Below are positions 35,952-45,123 of a DNA stretch of 47,178 bases, piece after piece (the stretch's first letter is position 1; the number at the start of each line of letters is the position of its first letter). The stretch is from Acidobacteriota bacterium (lineage in GTDB: Bacteria > Acidobacteriota > Blastocatellia > Pyrinomonadales > Pyrinomonadaceae). The position numbers and the translations under genes are program-made. Under the pieces are notes generated by a model. That model was not told where the DNA came from. It saw only the letters and a list, made by a program, of their open reading frames with translations, and made no database searches. The DNA lies in contig JAFAZX010000102.1 in assembly GCA_019239425.1 (NCBI GenBank), positions 1 through 47,178 on the forward strand, read 5' to 3'.

Positions 35952-36668
35952 TTACGCGGCCACCTTCACGCCCAGCCTCTCGGGGACGTCGGTGTACTGC
36001 GGCAACTCGGCCACTTCGGTGTCGACGGCGGCGGCGCTGCGCACGTGCTCGTAGGGCTGGGCCAGCTCGCTCAAGAAGGCGTCCACGATCTCTTCGAGTT
36101 TGCCCTCGCCCTTCGCGACCGCGCGCTGGAACTTCTGCGTCTTCGCGTACCAGTCGGCCTGCTTCTCGATCTGGTTGTTGCTCAGGCTCGGGAAGGCGTC
36201 GTAGGAGGCCAGGGTCTTGATCTGGCCGCGCGCGATGTAGTTCACGATGTCGCGCGCCGTCGCGTCGGGGCCGTCCGGGCAGCCGATGCACTGGCCCCAT
36301 ATCTTCATGAGGTTGTTCTTGCCGTTGAGCACGAAGTCGTCGAAGTACTTCTCAAGGCTGGCGTCGAACTGCGAGATGAAGAATAGCGTGGGGCCGAACT
36401 CGGCGGTGTTGCAGACGAACCAGCTCGCCACACGGATCAGGCCGAGCATCGTGGTCGCCGTCGGGAACGACATCGTCGGCGGGTCCCAGTACTCGCTGAA
36501 GGCCAGCGTCTTCGTCATTAGCTCGAGGTCGGCGTCGGGCTTGAGCGGCCACATGCCCTTGAACTCGTGCACCTCGCGGTCACCGTCCTTCATGATGAGA
36601 CCGGGGTGCCGCAGGTCGTACCCTCCGCCGCCCGCGGTCGGCCCGGAGTTGTTCTGACTGTCACTCAT
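35952..36668 (-). CDS. Unknown protein, first gene of the peroxidase operon
   Basis: 238 residues, not firmly recognised. It has a glycine-rich start (PTAGGGGYDLRHPGLIMKDG), then IRVASWFVCNTAEFGPTLFF, and FISQFDASLEKYFDDFVLNG. The last resembles a motif of dimeric alpha/beta-barrel proteins that occur beside or fused to heme peroxidases; a Cys-x-x-Cys (IGCPDG preceded by GQC) follows. No signal peptide is seen. The ATG at 36666-36668, nine bases after AAAGGAG, is preferred to a TTG at 36674 only three bases after it. Its place before the DyP gene suggests a partner role in peroxidase chemistry. Confidence 0.7.
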   Translation of the reverse strand: MSDSQNNSGPTAGGGGYDLRHPGLIMKDGDREVHEFKGMWPLKPDADLELMTKTLAFSEYWDPPTMSFPTATTMLGLIRVASWFVCNTAEFGPTLFFISQFDASLEKYFDDFVLNGKNNLMKIWGQCIGCPDGPDATARDIVNYIARGQIKTLASYDAFPSLSNNQIEKQADWYAKTQKFQRAVAKGEGKLEEIVDAFLSELAQPYEHVRSAAAVDTEVAELPQYTDVPERLGVKVAA

Positions 36669-36999
36669 TTTCAAATGCTCCTTTGCAGTGTCGGTTGATT
36701 AGTTAATCCGATCCGTCCGTCACGCGCCTCGGGCCGACTTCTCGGATCGAGAGTGCAGAAGGGTGTGCGAAAGATTCGTTCGTCGCCGACTTGAGGGGAG
36801 ACTGCGCGGCTGCGTGCCCGCACACTTGGAGCGCGAACACGGGCGCGCACAAGACAGACACTCGATTAGTCCGTGGCCGGGCTATAAGTCCCTCGCTCTT
36901 GCGCCTGGTTGTCTTCGTCACCGGCTTCATCGTTATTGAGACTGTTCTTGTCAGCTCCAAACTTCTCAATTACTCACCCGCCTTACGGGTGTCCTTCTA

Positions 37000-37015
37000 A
37001 GCAGCGGGTGTGCCA
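37000..37015 (-). promoter_or_regulatory. Sigma54 promoter for the peroxidase operon
   Basis: TGGCACACCCGCTGCT on the minus strand: the -24 half TGGCAC is the exact consensus and the -12 half CTGCT keeps GC. It lacks ATTCAA 12 nt upstream. Confidence 0.75.
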
Positions 37016-37134
37016 TACGTCGCATGCAAGTTCGCCGCGACGGCGAAAACTCGATTGCCGCGTTTTACTCAGTGATTCCGACGTGAACTGCGCTTCGACG
37101 GGCGTTGAAGCGGAAGGACGGGAAGGCGCATCGC

Positions 37135-37168
37135 TCCGTCTTTTTACGACTCGTCATAAAAAGACGAT
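37135..37168. promoter_or_regulatory. Paired activator sites upstream of the peroxidase promoter
   Basis: TCCGTCTTTTTACGAC (37135-37150) and GTCATAAAAAGACGAT (37153-37168), in opposite orientation with an 18-bp step, carry the AAAAAGACGA core seen also at kdp. They lie about 120 bp from the -24 element, the longest distance in the set. Confidence 0.62.
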
Positions 37169-37269
37169 GGCCGTCTCTTCGCTTCCCGACGATGCTTATG
37201 AAAGTGCTACTGCGGTGAGGCTCGTTGCGTTGCGAGCGGTCGTAGTTGTGGCGGACGGATTTGGACTGC

Positions 37270-38952
37270 TTAGAAATTGATGCCCAACTGTGCGCCCAGC
37301 ACCAGCGCATCCTTGAAGTGGCCCGTACCGCCCCGCCGGTTGATGGATTGGAGGTCGGGCTGGATGAAGAAGGCGCCCTTGCGGAAGTCGAAGCGGTAGG
37401 TCAGCTCGACGACCGTCTCGTGGTCGGGGACTCCGCCGGCGGGGCCGAGCAGCCGCCCGTTTCTCTGCGCGCGTTGCAGGTCTTCGCTGAAGTAACCGGA
37501 CGCGACGGCCAGCCCGGCGACATCCCTCGGGCGCGCGCTGAACAGCCCGCGCGCCGAAACGCCCGCCGTGAGGAACAGGGGCAACTGTTGTCTGCGAGAG
37601 TCGGGCGCGACCGTGACCGAGCCGAAGACGCCGAAGCCGCGGTTGCTCTCGGGAGACCCGAACGGGACGAGCACCTGGTCGAAGAGTCCGTAGTAGCCCC
37701 AGCTACCGTGCTTAACGGAGCCGGTCTCGAAGTCCGCGAGAGTGGAACGGTCGTACCAAGCGCCCAGTTTGTAGTTGCCGAGACGCCGGCCGTCGCCGGG
37801 CAGCCCGTCGATCTGGTAACCGGCCTCGCTGATCGAGAAGAGCGGCCCTTTCATCGAAAGGTTCGCCCCGTGATATTTGTTGTCGCGCATCTTCGGGTCG
37901 CCGTCGTAAAGACCCGTCATCACGTAGCTTCGCTTGGTGGGCTTCACCTTCCCGAGCGCCGCCCAGGTGCCGTAGTACGCACTCATGCCCGGCGCGTTCA
38001 ATAAGATGCCGAACGGGTTTCCGCAGAACGCGTTCTGCATGAACCCGAAGTTGTAAGGCGAAACGAGGAAGTCGTCCATCGCCGCGAAGCGCCCGGCGCG
38101 AAGCTCCACGCGGTCGTCGAACAGCTTCTGCTGGTAAGAGACGTCGATGACGCGCCACGTCTGGAAGCCGTAAATCTGCTGCGTGCTGAAGGTGTTCCCG
38201 ATGTGTTTCGCCGAGAGGTTGTGGCCCCAGCGTTCCGAAAAGGACGCGAAGACGGAGCCGCCCTTCAGGCCGAAGATTTTATCCAGGTCGAAGTACAGGC
38301 TGAGCTCGACGCTGCTCGGCGCGGTCGCGCCCTGCGTCCGGCCGCCCCTTGGGTTCCCCGCGAGGTCGGTGACGAGGATCAGCCTCGGCGTGATGCCCCG
38401 CTCTTCGAGTTTCGTTCGCAGGCCGCCCCAGTCCCCCAGAAGATGCTCGCTCGGCAGCATGAGCTGAAACACACGGGCCGTAGGGCTGTTATAAGTCTCG
38501 CTGCCCGTCTGCTGTCGGGTGGAAGCCGCGGGCGCCGGGTCGTTCTGACGTGACGCCGGCGGAGGCACTTCCGCGTCGGTGTCCGGCGGAGCGTCGGCCA
38601 TTACAAGGCTGATGTCCTCGACCGAAGTCTCGCCGGCTCGCACCGTGACGGTCTTACCCGCCGTCTTGAATCCTCCGGCGGTTACTTCCAGCGTGTACGC
38701 GCCGGGCGACAAGTTCGTGAATCGATATTCGCCGGCGGCGTCGGTAACTGCCTCCAGAGTCTGTGTCGGCGTCTTCAGCTTCAGGCTCGCGCCGGGAACT
38801 TTGTGCGACTGTCCCTCAGGTGCCGTGGCAGCAACCGCGCCGCGCAGTGTGCCTGTCTCAGTCTGCGCGTCCGCGACGCCGCCTAATATGAGGACCGAAA
38901 GGAGCGATACCAGAACAGACATTAAGAGCTTTTGCATTCGTGCCTCGCGCAT
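37270..38952 (-). CDS. OprB-type porin with N-terminal carboxypeptidase-regulatory-like domain
   Basis: 560 residues. After a signal peptide (VLVSLLSVLILGGVADAQ) comes a beta-sandwich of the carboxypeptidase-regulatory type (about 30-120, YRFTNLSPGAYTLEVTAGGF), a low-complexity linker, and an OprB-type carbohydrate-selective porin barrel beginning LLGDWGGLRTKLEERGITPR. Further barrel hallmarks are VELRAGRFAAMDDFLVSPYN and GSWGYYGLFDQVLVPFGSPE, and the protein ends in ALVLGAQLGINF with a terminal aromatic, as outer-membrane barrels do. Adding a binding-type sandwich to OprB is unusual outside Acidobacteriota and relatives. The start is either the ATG at 38952 or that at 38937; both have ribosome binding sites. 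Expression should come from the sigma54 promoter 30 bp upstream. Confidence 0.87.
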   Translation of the reverse strand: MREARMQKLLMSVLVSLLSVLILGGVADAQTETGTLRGAVAATAPEGQSHKVPGASLKLKTPTQTLEAVTDAAGEYRFTNLSPGAYTLEVTAGGFKTAGKTVTVRAGETSVEDISLVMADAPPDTDAEVPPPASRQNDPAPAASTRQQTGSETYNSPTARVFQLMLPSEHLLGDWGGLRTKLEERGITPRLILVTDLAGNPRGGRTQGATAPSSVELSLYFDLDKIFGLKGGSVFASFSERWGHNLSAKHIGNTFSTQQIYGFQTWRVIDVSYQQKLFDDRVELRAGRFAAMDDFLVSPYNFGFMQNAFCGNPFGILLNAPGMSAYYGTWAALGKVKPTKRSYVMTGLYDGDPKMRDNKYHGANLSMKGPLFSISEAGYQIDGLPGDGRRLGNYKLGAWYDRSTLADFETGSVKHGSWGYYGLFDQVLVPFGSPESNRGFGVFGSVTVAPDSRRQQLPLFLTAGVSARGLFSARPRDVAGLAVASGYFSEDLQRAQRNGRLLGPAGGVPDHETVVELTYRFDFRKGAFFIQPDLQSINRRGGTGHFKDALVLGAQLGINF

Positions 38953-38981
38953 CTCGTCGTCCTCACCTTCCCCCTTCGAGG

Positions 38982-38997
38982 GGCAAGCGGTGTTCCA
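38982..38997 (-). promoter_or_regulatory. Sigma54 promoter for the porin gene
   Basis: TGGAACACCGCTTGCC on the minus strand, exact GG-N10-GC with TTGC. The expected transcript start is about 20 bp before the ATG at 38952. No ATTCAA upstream. Confidence 0.82.
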
Positions 38998-39038
38998 GCG
39001 CGAGATGTAGAGTTTGCGCCGGAAAGTGAGGGATGCTG

Positions 39039-39072
39039 TTCGTAATTCAACTAGAGTTCGTTAAATTACGAA
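39039..39072. promoter_or_regulatory. Paired activator sites upstream of the porin promoter
   Basis: TTCGTAATTCAACTAG (39039-39054) and TTCGTTAAATTACGAA (39057-39072), step 18 bp. The second is an almost perfect palindrome. The nearer edge is 41 bp from the -24 element. Confidence 0.75.
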
Positions 39073-39190
39073 GCCGGCAGGTTGAGATCGTAATGCTCCG
39101 AGTCGGGTGACCAGATGCCCGGCCAAAAGCTTCACTCTTAAATTCACGCGGGTGGTGAGCAGTGATAGGCTGGGAGTTCCATTCAAGTCG

Positions 39191-40354
39191 TTACCCTTCG
39201 GCAGCTACTTCTTTCTTCTCTTCAAGCGGAACCACCAGCACGTTCGCGTCACGCACCTCGGCGAGGAAGCGGTTGATGACGGAGCCGTGCAGCAGGATGT
39301 CTAAACGCGAACGCGAGGTCTGGCCGAAGACGACGTGCGTGACGCCCTCGCGCCGCGCGAAGTCGATGAGCGCGTCGGCCACCTTGCGGGCCTTGAGCCT
39401 GACGACCTTCGCCCCCAGCTCTTCTGCGAAGCGGACGTTCTCCCGGAGCGCGGCGTAATCCGCGGGCTTGACGCGCCCCGGCTCCTCGGCGGGCGTCTCG
39501 ACGTAGACGGCGAACCAGTCGGAGGAGAGTCGCCCCGCAATGCGCGAGCCGGCGCGCAGGAGCTTCTTCGCGCCCCCGCGCGAAGCCATCGCGACCATCA
39601 CCCTCTCGGGGATGACCGCCTGCTCTAAGCCCTCGCGCTCGCGGTAGTCGTGCGCCTTGCTGGCCTGGTCTGCGGCTATCTGCCTGAGTGCGAGTTCCCT
39701 GAGCGCCGAGAGGTTCCCCTTGCGGAAGAAGTTGTTCAGGGACTGCTCAATCTTCTCGACGCCGTAAATCTTCCCCTGCCTGAGCCGCGTCCGCAGCGCG
39801 TCCACAGAGACATCGACGTTAACCACCTCGTCCGCGCGCCGAAGGAAGTGGTCGGGGACGGTCTCGCGCACGCGCACGCCCGTCGTGCGCGCCACGGCGT
39901 CGTTGAGTGATTCGAGGTGCTGGACGTTGACCGCGGTGATGACCGAGACGCCGGCGTCGAGCAGTTCCAGCACATCCTCGTAGCGCTTGCGGTGCTTCGA
40001 GCCGGGGACGTTGGTGTGCGCCAGCTCGTCCACGACGGCGACTTCGGGGCGGCGCGCGATGACCGCGTCCACGTCCATCTCTTCGAGCGTGACGCCGCGG
40101 TACTCGACCCTGCGTAAAGGCACAAGCTCCAGATCAGCGATGAGTGCCGCCGTCTCCTCGCGGCCGTGCGGCTCGACGAAGGCGGCGACGATGTCCACGC
40201 CCTGCCGCCTGAGTTGGTGCGCGTCTTCGAGCATCCGGTAGGTCTTGCCCACGCCCGGCGCCGCGCCGATGTAGACGCGCAGCTTGGCCCGCTCGCCCTC
40301 CTTCAGTCTGGCGAGCAGCGACTCCGGCGACGGTCGGTTCCCGTTCTCCTTCAT
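39191..40354 (-). CDS. kdpD: KdpD, short form lacking the histidine kinase
   Basis: 387 residues. The N-terminal KdpD domain is complete: LRVYIGAAPGVGKTYRMLED with the Walker A motif, VAAFVEPHGREETAALIADL and VAVVDELAHTNVPGSKHRKR. A universal-stress-protein domain follows (ERVMVAMASRGGAKKLLRAG, to THVVFGQTSRSRLDILLHGS). The four membrane helices, GAF and kinase domains of full KdpD are absent and no kdpE is present. Short KdpDs of this kind are known in cyanobacteria and some other phyla. In full-length KdpD of some Gram-positives the USP domain binds c-di-AMP; whether this one does is unknown. The ATG at 40352-40354 lacks a ribosome binding site because a repeat element lies directly upstream. 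Confidence 0.9.
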   Translation of the reverse strand: MKENGNRPSPESLLARLKEGERAKLRVYIGAAPGVGKTYRMLEDAHQLRRQGVDIVAAFVEPHGREETAALIADLELVPLRRVEYRGVTLEEMDVDAVIARRPEVAVVDELAHTNVPGSKHRKRYEDVLELLDAGVSVITAVNVQHLESLNDAVARTTGVRVRETVPDHFLRRADEVVNVDVSVDALRTRLRQGKIYGVEKIEQSLNNFFRKGNLSALRELALRQIAADQASKAHDYREREGLEQAVIPERVMVAMASRGGAKKLLRAGSRIAGRLSSDWFAVYVETPAEEPGRVKPADYAALRENVRFAEELGAKVVRLKARKVADALIDFARREGVTHVVFGQTSRSRLDILLHGSVINRFLAEVRDANVLVVPLEEKKEVAAEG

Positions 40355-40360
40355 GAAAAG

Positions 40361-40444
40361 CAGTAGGCAGATGGCAGTAGGCAGTAGGCAGTTAAAACAA
40401 TAGCTCTTCAACTGCCTACTGCCATCTGCCTACTGCCTACTACT
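40361..40444. repeat. Palindromic heptamer repeat between kdpC and kdpD
   Basis: Units of TGCCTAC and TGCCATC occur four times on each arm, in inverted orientation (40361-40392 and 40410-40441), around an AT-rich loop of 17 bp. Read from the loop outwards, the two arms have the variant TGCCATC at different positions, so the element is near-palindromic. The right arm encodes the last residues and stop of kdpC, and the left arm occupies the place of the kdpD ribosome binding site. Heptamer repeats of this kind are scattered through some bacterial genomes. Confidence 0.8.
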
Positions 40445-41005
40445 CCTATCCAGGTCGAGGTTGAGTTCGAGCACGTTGACGACGGGCTCGCCGAAGAAGC
40501 CGAACTGACGCCCTTCAGTGTGCGCGGCGACAACGCGCCGCATCTCCTCCTCGCCCATCCCGCGCTCGCGCGCGACGCGCGGCACCTGGAAATCTGCGGC
40601 CGCGGGAGAGATGTGCGGGTCGAGCCCCGAGGCCGAAGTCGTCACCAGATCGACCGGCACGGGCACGCCGGGATTCTCGGCCCGCGCCTTCTCCACGTCG
40701 GCCTTCACGCGGTCGAGCAGTTTTTGATTCGTCGGGCCGTAGTTCGACGCCGCGGAAGCGCCCGCGTCGTAGCCGGCCGCGCCCGCGGCGCTGGGTCGCG
40801 AGCGGAAGTAGCCGGGCGAAGTGAACGGCTGCCCGATGAGCGCCGAGCCGACGAGCGTTCCGTCCGCGCGCCTCATGAGCTGGCCGTTCGCCTTGTCTGG
40901 GAAGATGACCTGCGCGAGCCCCGTCACCGCGAGCGGGTAGACGAGGCCGAGCAGAATCGTCGTAACGACCGTCATCAGAATCGCCGTCATTAAATTCTTC
41001 TTCAT
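40430..41005 (-). CDS. kdpC: Potassium-transporting ATPase subunit C
   Basis: 191 residues with an N-terminal membrane helix (ILMTVVTTILLGLVYPLAVT) and the KdpC periplasmic domain: GSALIGQPFTSPGYFRSRPS, GLDPHISPAAADFQVPRVAR and HTEGRQFGFFGEPVVNVLEL. It assembles with KdpA and KdpB. Its last codons (SSRQ-stop) are supplied by the heptamer repeat, so the original C-terminus may have been altered. It lies 11 bp after kdpB. Confidence 0.96.
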   Translation of the reverse strand: MKKNLMTAILMTVVTTILLGLVYPLAVTGLAQVIFPDKANGQLMRRADGTLVGSALIGQPFTSPGYFRSRPSAAGAAGYDAGASAASNYGPTNQKLLDRVKADVEKARAENPGVPVPVDLVTTSASGLDPHISPAAADFQVPRVARERGMGEEEMRRVVAAHTEGRQFGFFGEPVVNVLELNLDLDRSSRQ

Positions 41006-41016
41006 CGCTCCTCCGC

Positions 41017-43146
<2,130 letters not shown>

Positions 43147-43156
43147 TGACTTAACC

Positions 43157-44920
43157 TCAGAACGTCTGTCCCGCGTACATCAGGTAGTGCTCCACGACGG
43201 GGCCGAGACTCAGTGCGGGGAAGAAGGTCAGCGCGCCGACGATGACGATGACGCTCACCAGCAGCGTCGTAAACAGCGGCGACGTGACGGGGAACGTGCC
43301 TAAGGAAGGAGGCACGGCCTTCTTGCGCGCGAGGTTCCCGGCCACCGCCAGCATCGGCACAATCATCATGAACCGCCCGAAGAGCGTGGCGACTCCGATA
43401 GCCGTGTTGTACCAGTAAGTGTTCGCCGAAATCCCCGCGAAGGCCGAGCCGTTGTTGCCCGTGCCGGAGGTGAATGCGTAGAGAATCTCGGAGAGGCCGT
43501 GCGGCCCCGCATTGCCCAACTGCGAGGTGCCGAATGATGACGAGACCGAAGAGACTGCCGCGAAGACGAGGATGATGAGCGGGAAGATGAGCACGTAGAG
43601 CATCGCCATCTTCACGTCGTAGGCTTCTATCTTCTTGCCGAGATACTCGGGCGTGCGCCCCACCATCAGGCCGGCGATGAAGACGGACAGGATGACCATA
43701 ATCAGCATCCCGTAGAGCCCGCTCCCCACCCCGCCGAAAATGATCTCGCCGAGCATGATGTTCACGAGCGGCACGAGCCCACCAAGCGGCGTGTAGGAGT
43801 CGTGCATGGAGTTCACGGCACCGCAACTCGCGTCGGTCGTCACGGTGGCGAAGAGGGTGGACTCGGCCTGCCCGAAACGCACCTCCTTACCTTCCATGTT
43901 GCCGCCCGACTGCCCCGCGCTCACCGTCTGGTCAACGCCCGCGCCCGAAAGTATCGGGTTGCCGCGCGTCTCCGCCCAGTAGGCGGTCGTCACGCCGGCG
44001 AGGAAGAGCACGACCATCGCCGCGAGCACCGCCCAGCCGTGACGCTGCGAGCCGGTCATGCGGCCCAGGGTGTATGTGAGCCCCGCGGCGATGGCGAAGA
44101 TGGAGACGAGCTGGAGGAAGTTGGAGAAGGGCGTCGGGTTCTCGAACGGGTGCGCGGAGTTGGCGTTGAAGAAGCCGCCGCCGTTGGTGCCGAGCATCTT
44201 GATCGCCTCCTGCGAGGCGACCGGCCCCTGCGCGATGGTCTGCACGGCACTTTGCGGGTCGAGCGGCCGCGCCGTGTCGTACGGCCGGAAGTTCTGCACG
44301 ACGCCCTGCGAGACGAGCACGAGCGCGAAGACGGAGCAGAGCGGCAGCAGCACGTAGAGGTTGCAACGGACGAAGTCCACCCAGAAGTTGCCGATGGTGT
44401 TCGCCTCTTTGCGCGCGATGCCGCGGATGAAGGCGATGGCGAGCGCGATGCCGACCGCGGCCGACGCGAAGTTGTGGTAAGCCAGCCCCAACATCTGCGT
44501 CAGGTAGCTCATCGTCGTCTCGGGCACGTAAGCTTGCCAGTCGGTGTTGGTCGTAAAACTGGCGGCCGTGTTGAAGGCAGAGCCGACGTACCCGCCGGTC
44601 GCGGAAGCCGCCGTGTCCACGCCGGGCAGCCCTTGTGGGTTGATCGGCAGCACGCCCTGTAGACGCTGGATCAGGTAGAGCGCCAGCATCGAGACGAGGC
44701 TGAAGAGGAGCATCGACGCGGCGTACTCCGTCCAGCGCATCTCGCGCCGCTCGTCCACGCCCGTCAGGCGGTAGACGAGCCGCTCGACGGGACGCAGCAA
44801 CGGATGCAGGAACGTGCGCTCGCCTTCGAAGACGCGGGTCATGAAGAGCCCGAGCGGCTTCGTGACCGCGAGCACGACGGCGAGGAAGAGTAGGATTTGG
44901 AGCCAGCCGTTGGGCGTCAT
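43157..44920 (-). CDS. kdpA: Potassium-transporting ATPase subunit A
   Basis: 587 residues, about ten membrane helices, related to the SKT superfamily of channels. Selectivity-filter neighbourhoods include TGGYVGSAFNTAASFTTNTD, LGTNGGGFFNANSAHPFENP and ILYAFTSGTGNNGSAFAGIS. It binds and passes K+ with high affinity. The start lies 1 bp after the kdpF stop. Confidence 0.97.
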   Translation of the reverse strand: MTPNGWLQILLFLAVVLAVTKPLGLFMTRVFEGERTFLHPLLRPVERLVYRLTGVDERREMRWTEYAASMLLFSLVSMLALYLIQRLQGVLPINPQGLPGVDTAASATGGYVGSAFNTAASFTTNTDWQAYVPETTMSYLTQMLGLAYHNFASAAVGIALAIAFIRGIARKEANTIGNFWVDFVRCNLYVLLPLCSVFALVLVSQGVVQNFRPYDTARPLDPQSAVQTIAQGPVASQEAIKMLGTNGGGFFNANSAHPFENPTPFSNFLQLVSIFAIAAGLTYTLGRMTGSQRHGWAVLAAMVVLFLAGVTTAYWAETRGNPILSGAGVDQTVSAGQSGGNMEGKEVRFGQAESTLFATVTTDASCGAVNSMHDSYTPLGGLVPLVNIMLGEIIFGGVGSGLYGMLIMVILSVFIAGLMVGRTPEYLGKKIEAYDVKMAMLYVLIFPLIILVFAAVSSVSSSFGTSQLGNAGPHGLSEILYAFTSGTGNNGSAFAGISANTYWYNTAIGVATLFGRFMMIVPMLAVAGNLARKKAVPPSLGTFPVTSPLFTTLLVSVIVIVGALTFFPALSLGPVVEHYLMYAGQTF

Positions 44921-44921
44921 G

Positions 44922-45011
44922 TCAGAACCTCTCGGGGCGCAGCAGCGCGTAGGCGAGGTAGACGAGCAGCAGCGCCGACGCCGCCAGCCCTAAAATCGAT
45001 TCGAGATTCAT
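44922..45011 (-). CDS. kdpF: Potassium-transporting ATPase subunit F
   Basis: 29 residues, beginning MNLESILGLAASALLLVYLA and ending in a short basic tail (RPERF). It has the size, single helix and position (just before kdpA) of KdpF, which stabilises the KdpABC complex. No strong ribosome binding site; GAGGTGCGCGCG precedes the ATG. Confidence 0.88.
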   Translation of the reverse strand: MNLESILGLAASALLLVYLAYALLRPERF

Positions 45012-45021
45012 CGCGCGCACC

Positions 45022-45108
45022 TCACTGCAACTTCTCGCACCCGCGCACGTAGGCGAGCGCGAGCAGGAAGAAGGCGATGGTCAGGGTGATGAAGACAAGG
45101 TCGTGCAT
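45022..45108 (-). CDS. 28-aa membrane peptide of the kdp operon
   Basis: A 28-codon gene with a strong start (GGGGGAGA seven bases before ATG). It reads MHDLVFITLTIAFFLLALAY followed by VRGCEKLQ: one membrane helix with a Y-V-R-G-C end. Peptides with this helix and end occur before kdpF/kdpA in other phyla as far as I recall, so it is probably a conserved but usually unannotated partner of the Kdp complex. It sits 10 bp before kdpF. Confidence 0.75.
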   Translation of the reverse strand: MHDLVFITLTIAFFLLALAYVRGCEKLQ

Positions 45109-45123
45109 CGTAGCGTCTCCCCC

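Larger units (their letters stand above)
36669..37269. other. 601-bp regulatory spacer upstream of the peroxidase operon
   Basis: No gene is seen. It holds a sigma54 promoter (37000-37015), an activator-site pair (37135-37168), and a 6-bp hairpin CACCCG/CGGGTG (36975-36991) close to the expected transcript start, about 10 nt downstream of the -12 GC. The predicted leader is long, about 320 nt, with no clear function. Confidence 0.5.

Noticed and set aside
40361..40444. CRISPR array
   Set aside because: The repeats are 7-bp units, contiguous without spacers and arranged as a palindrome; there are no cas genes.
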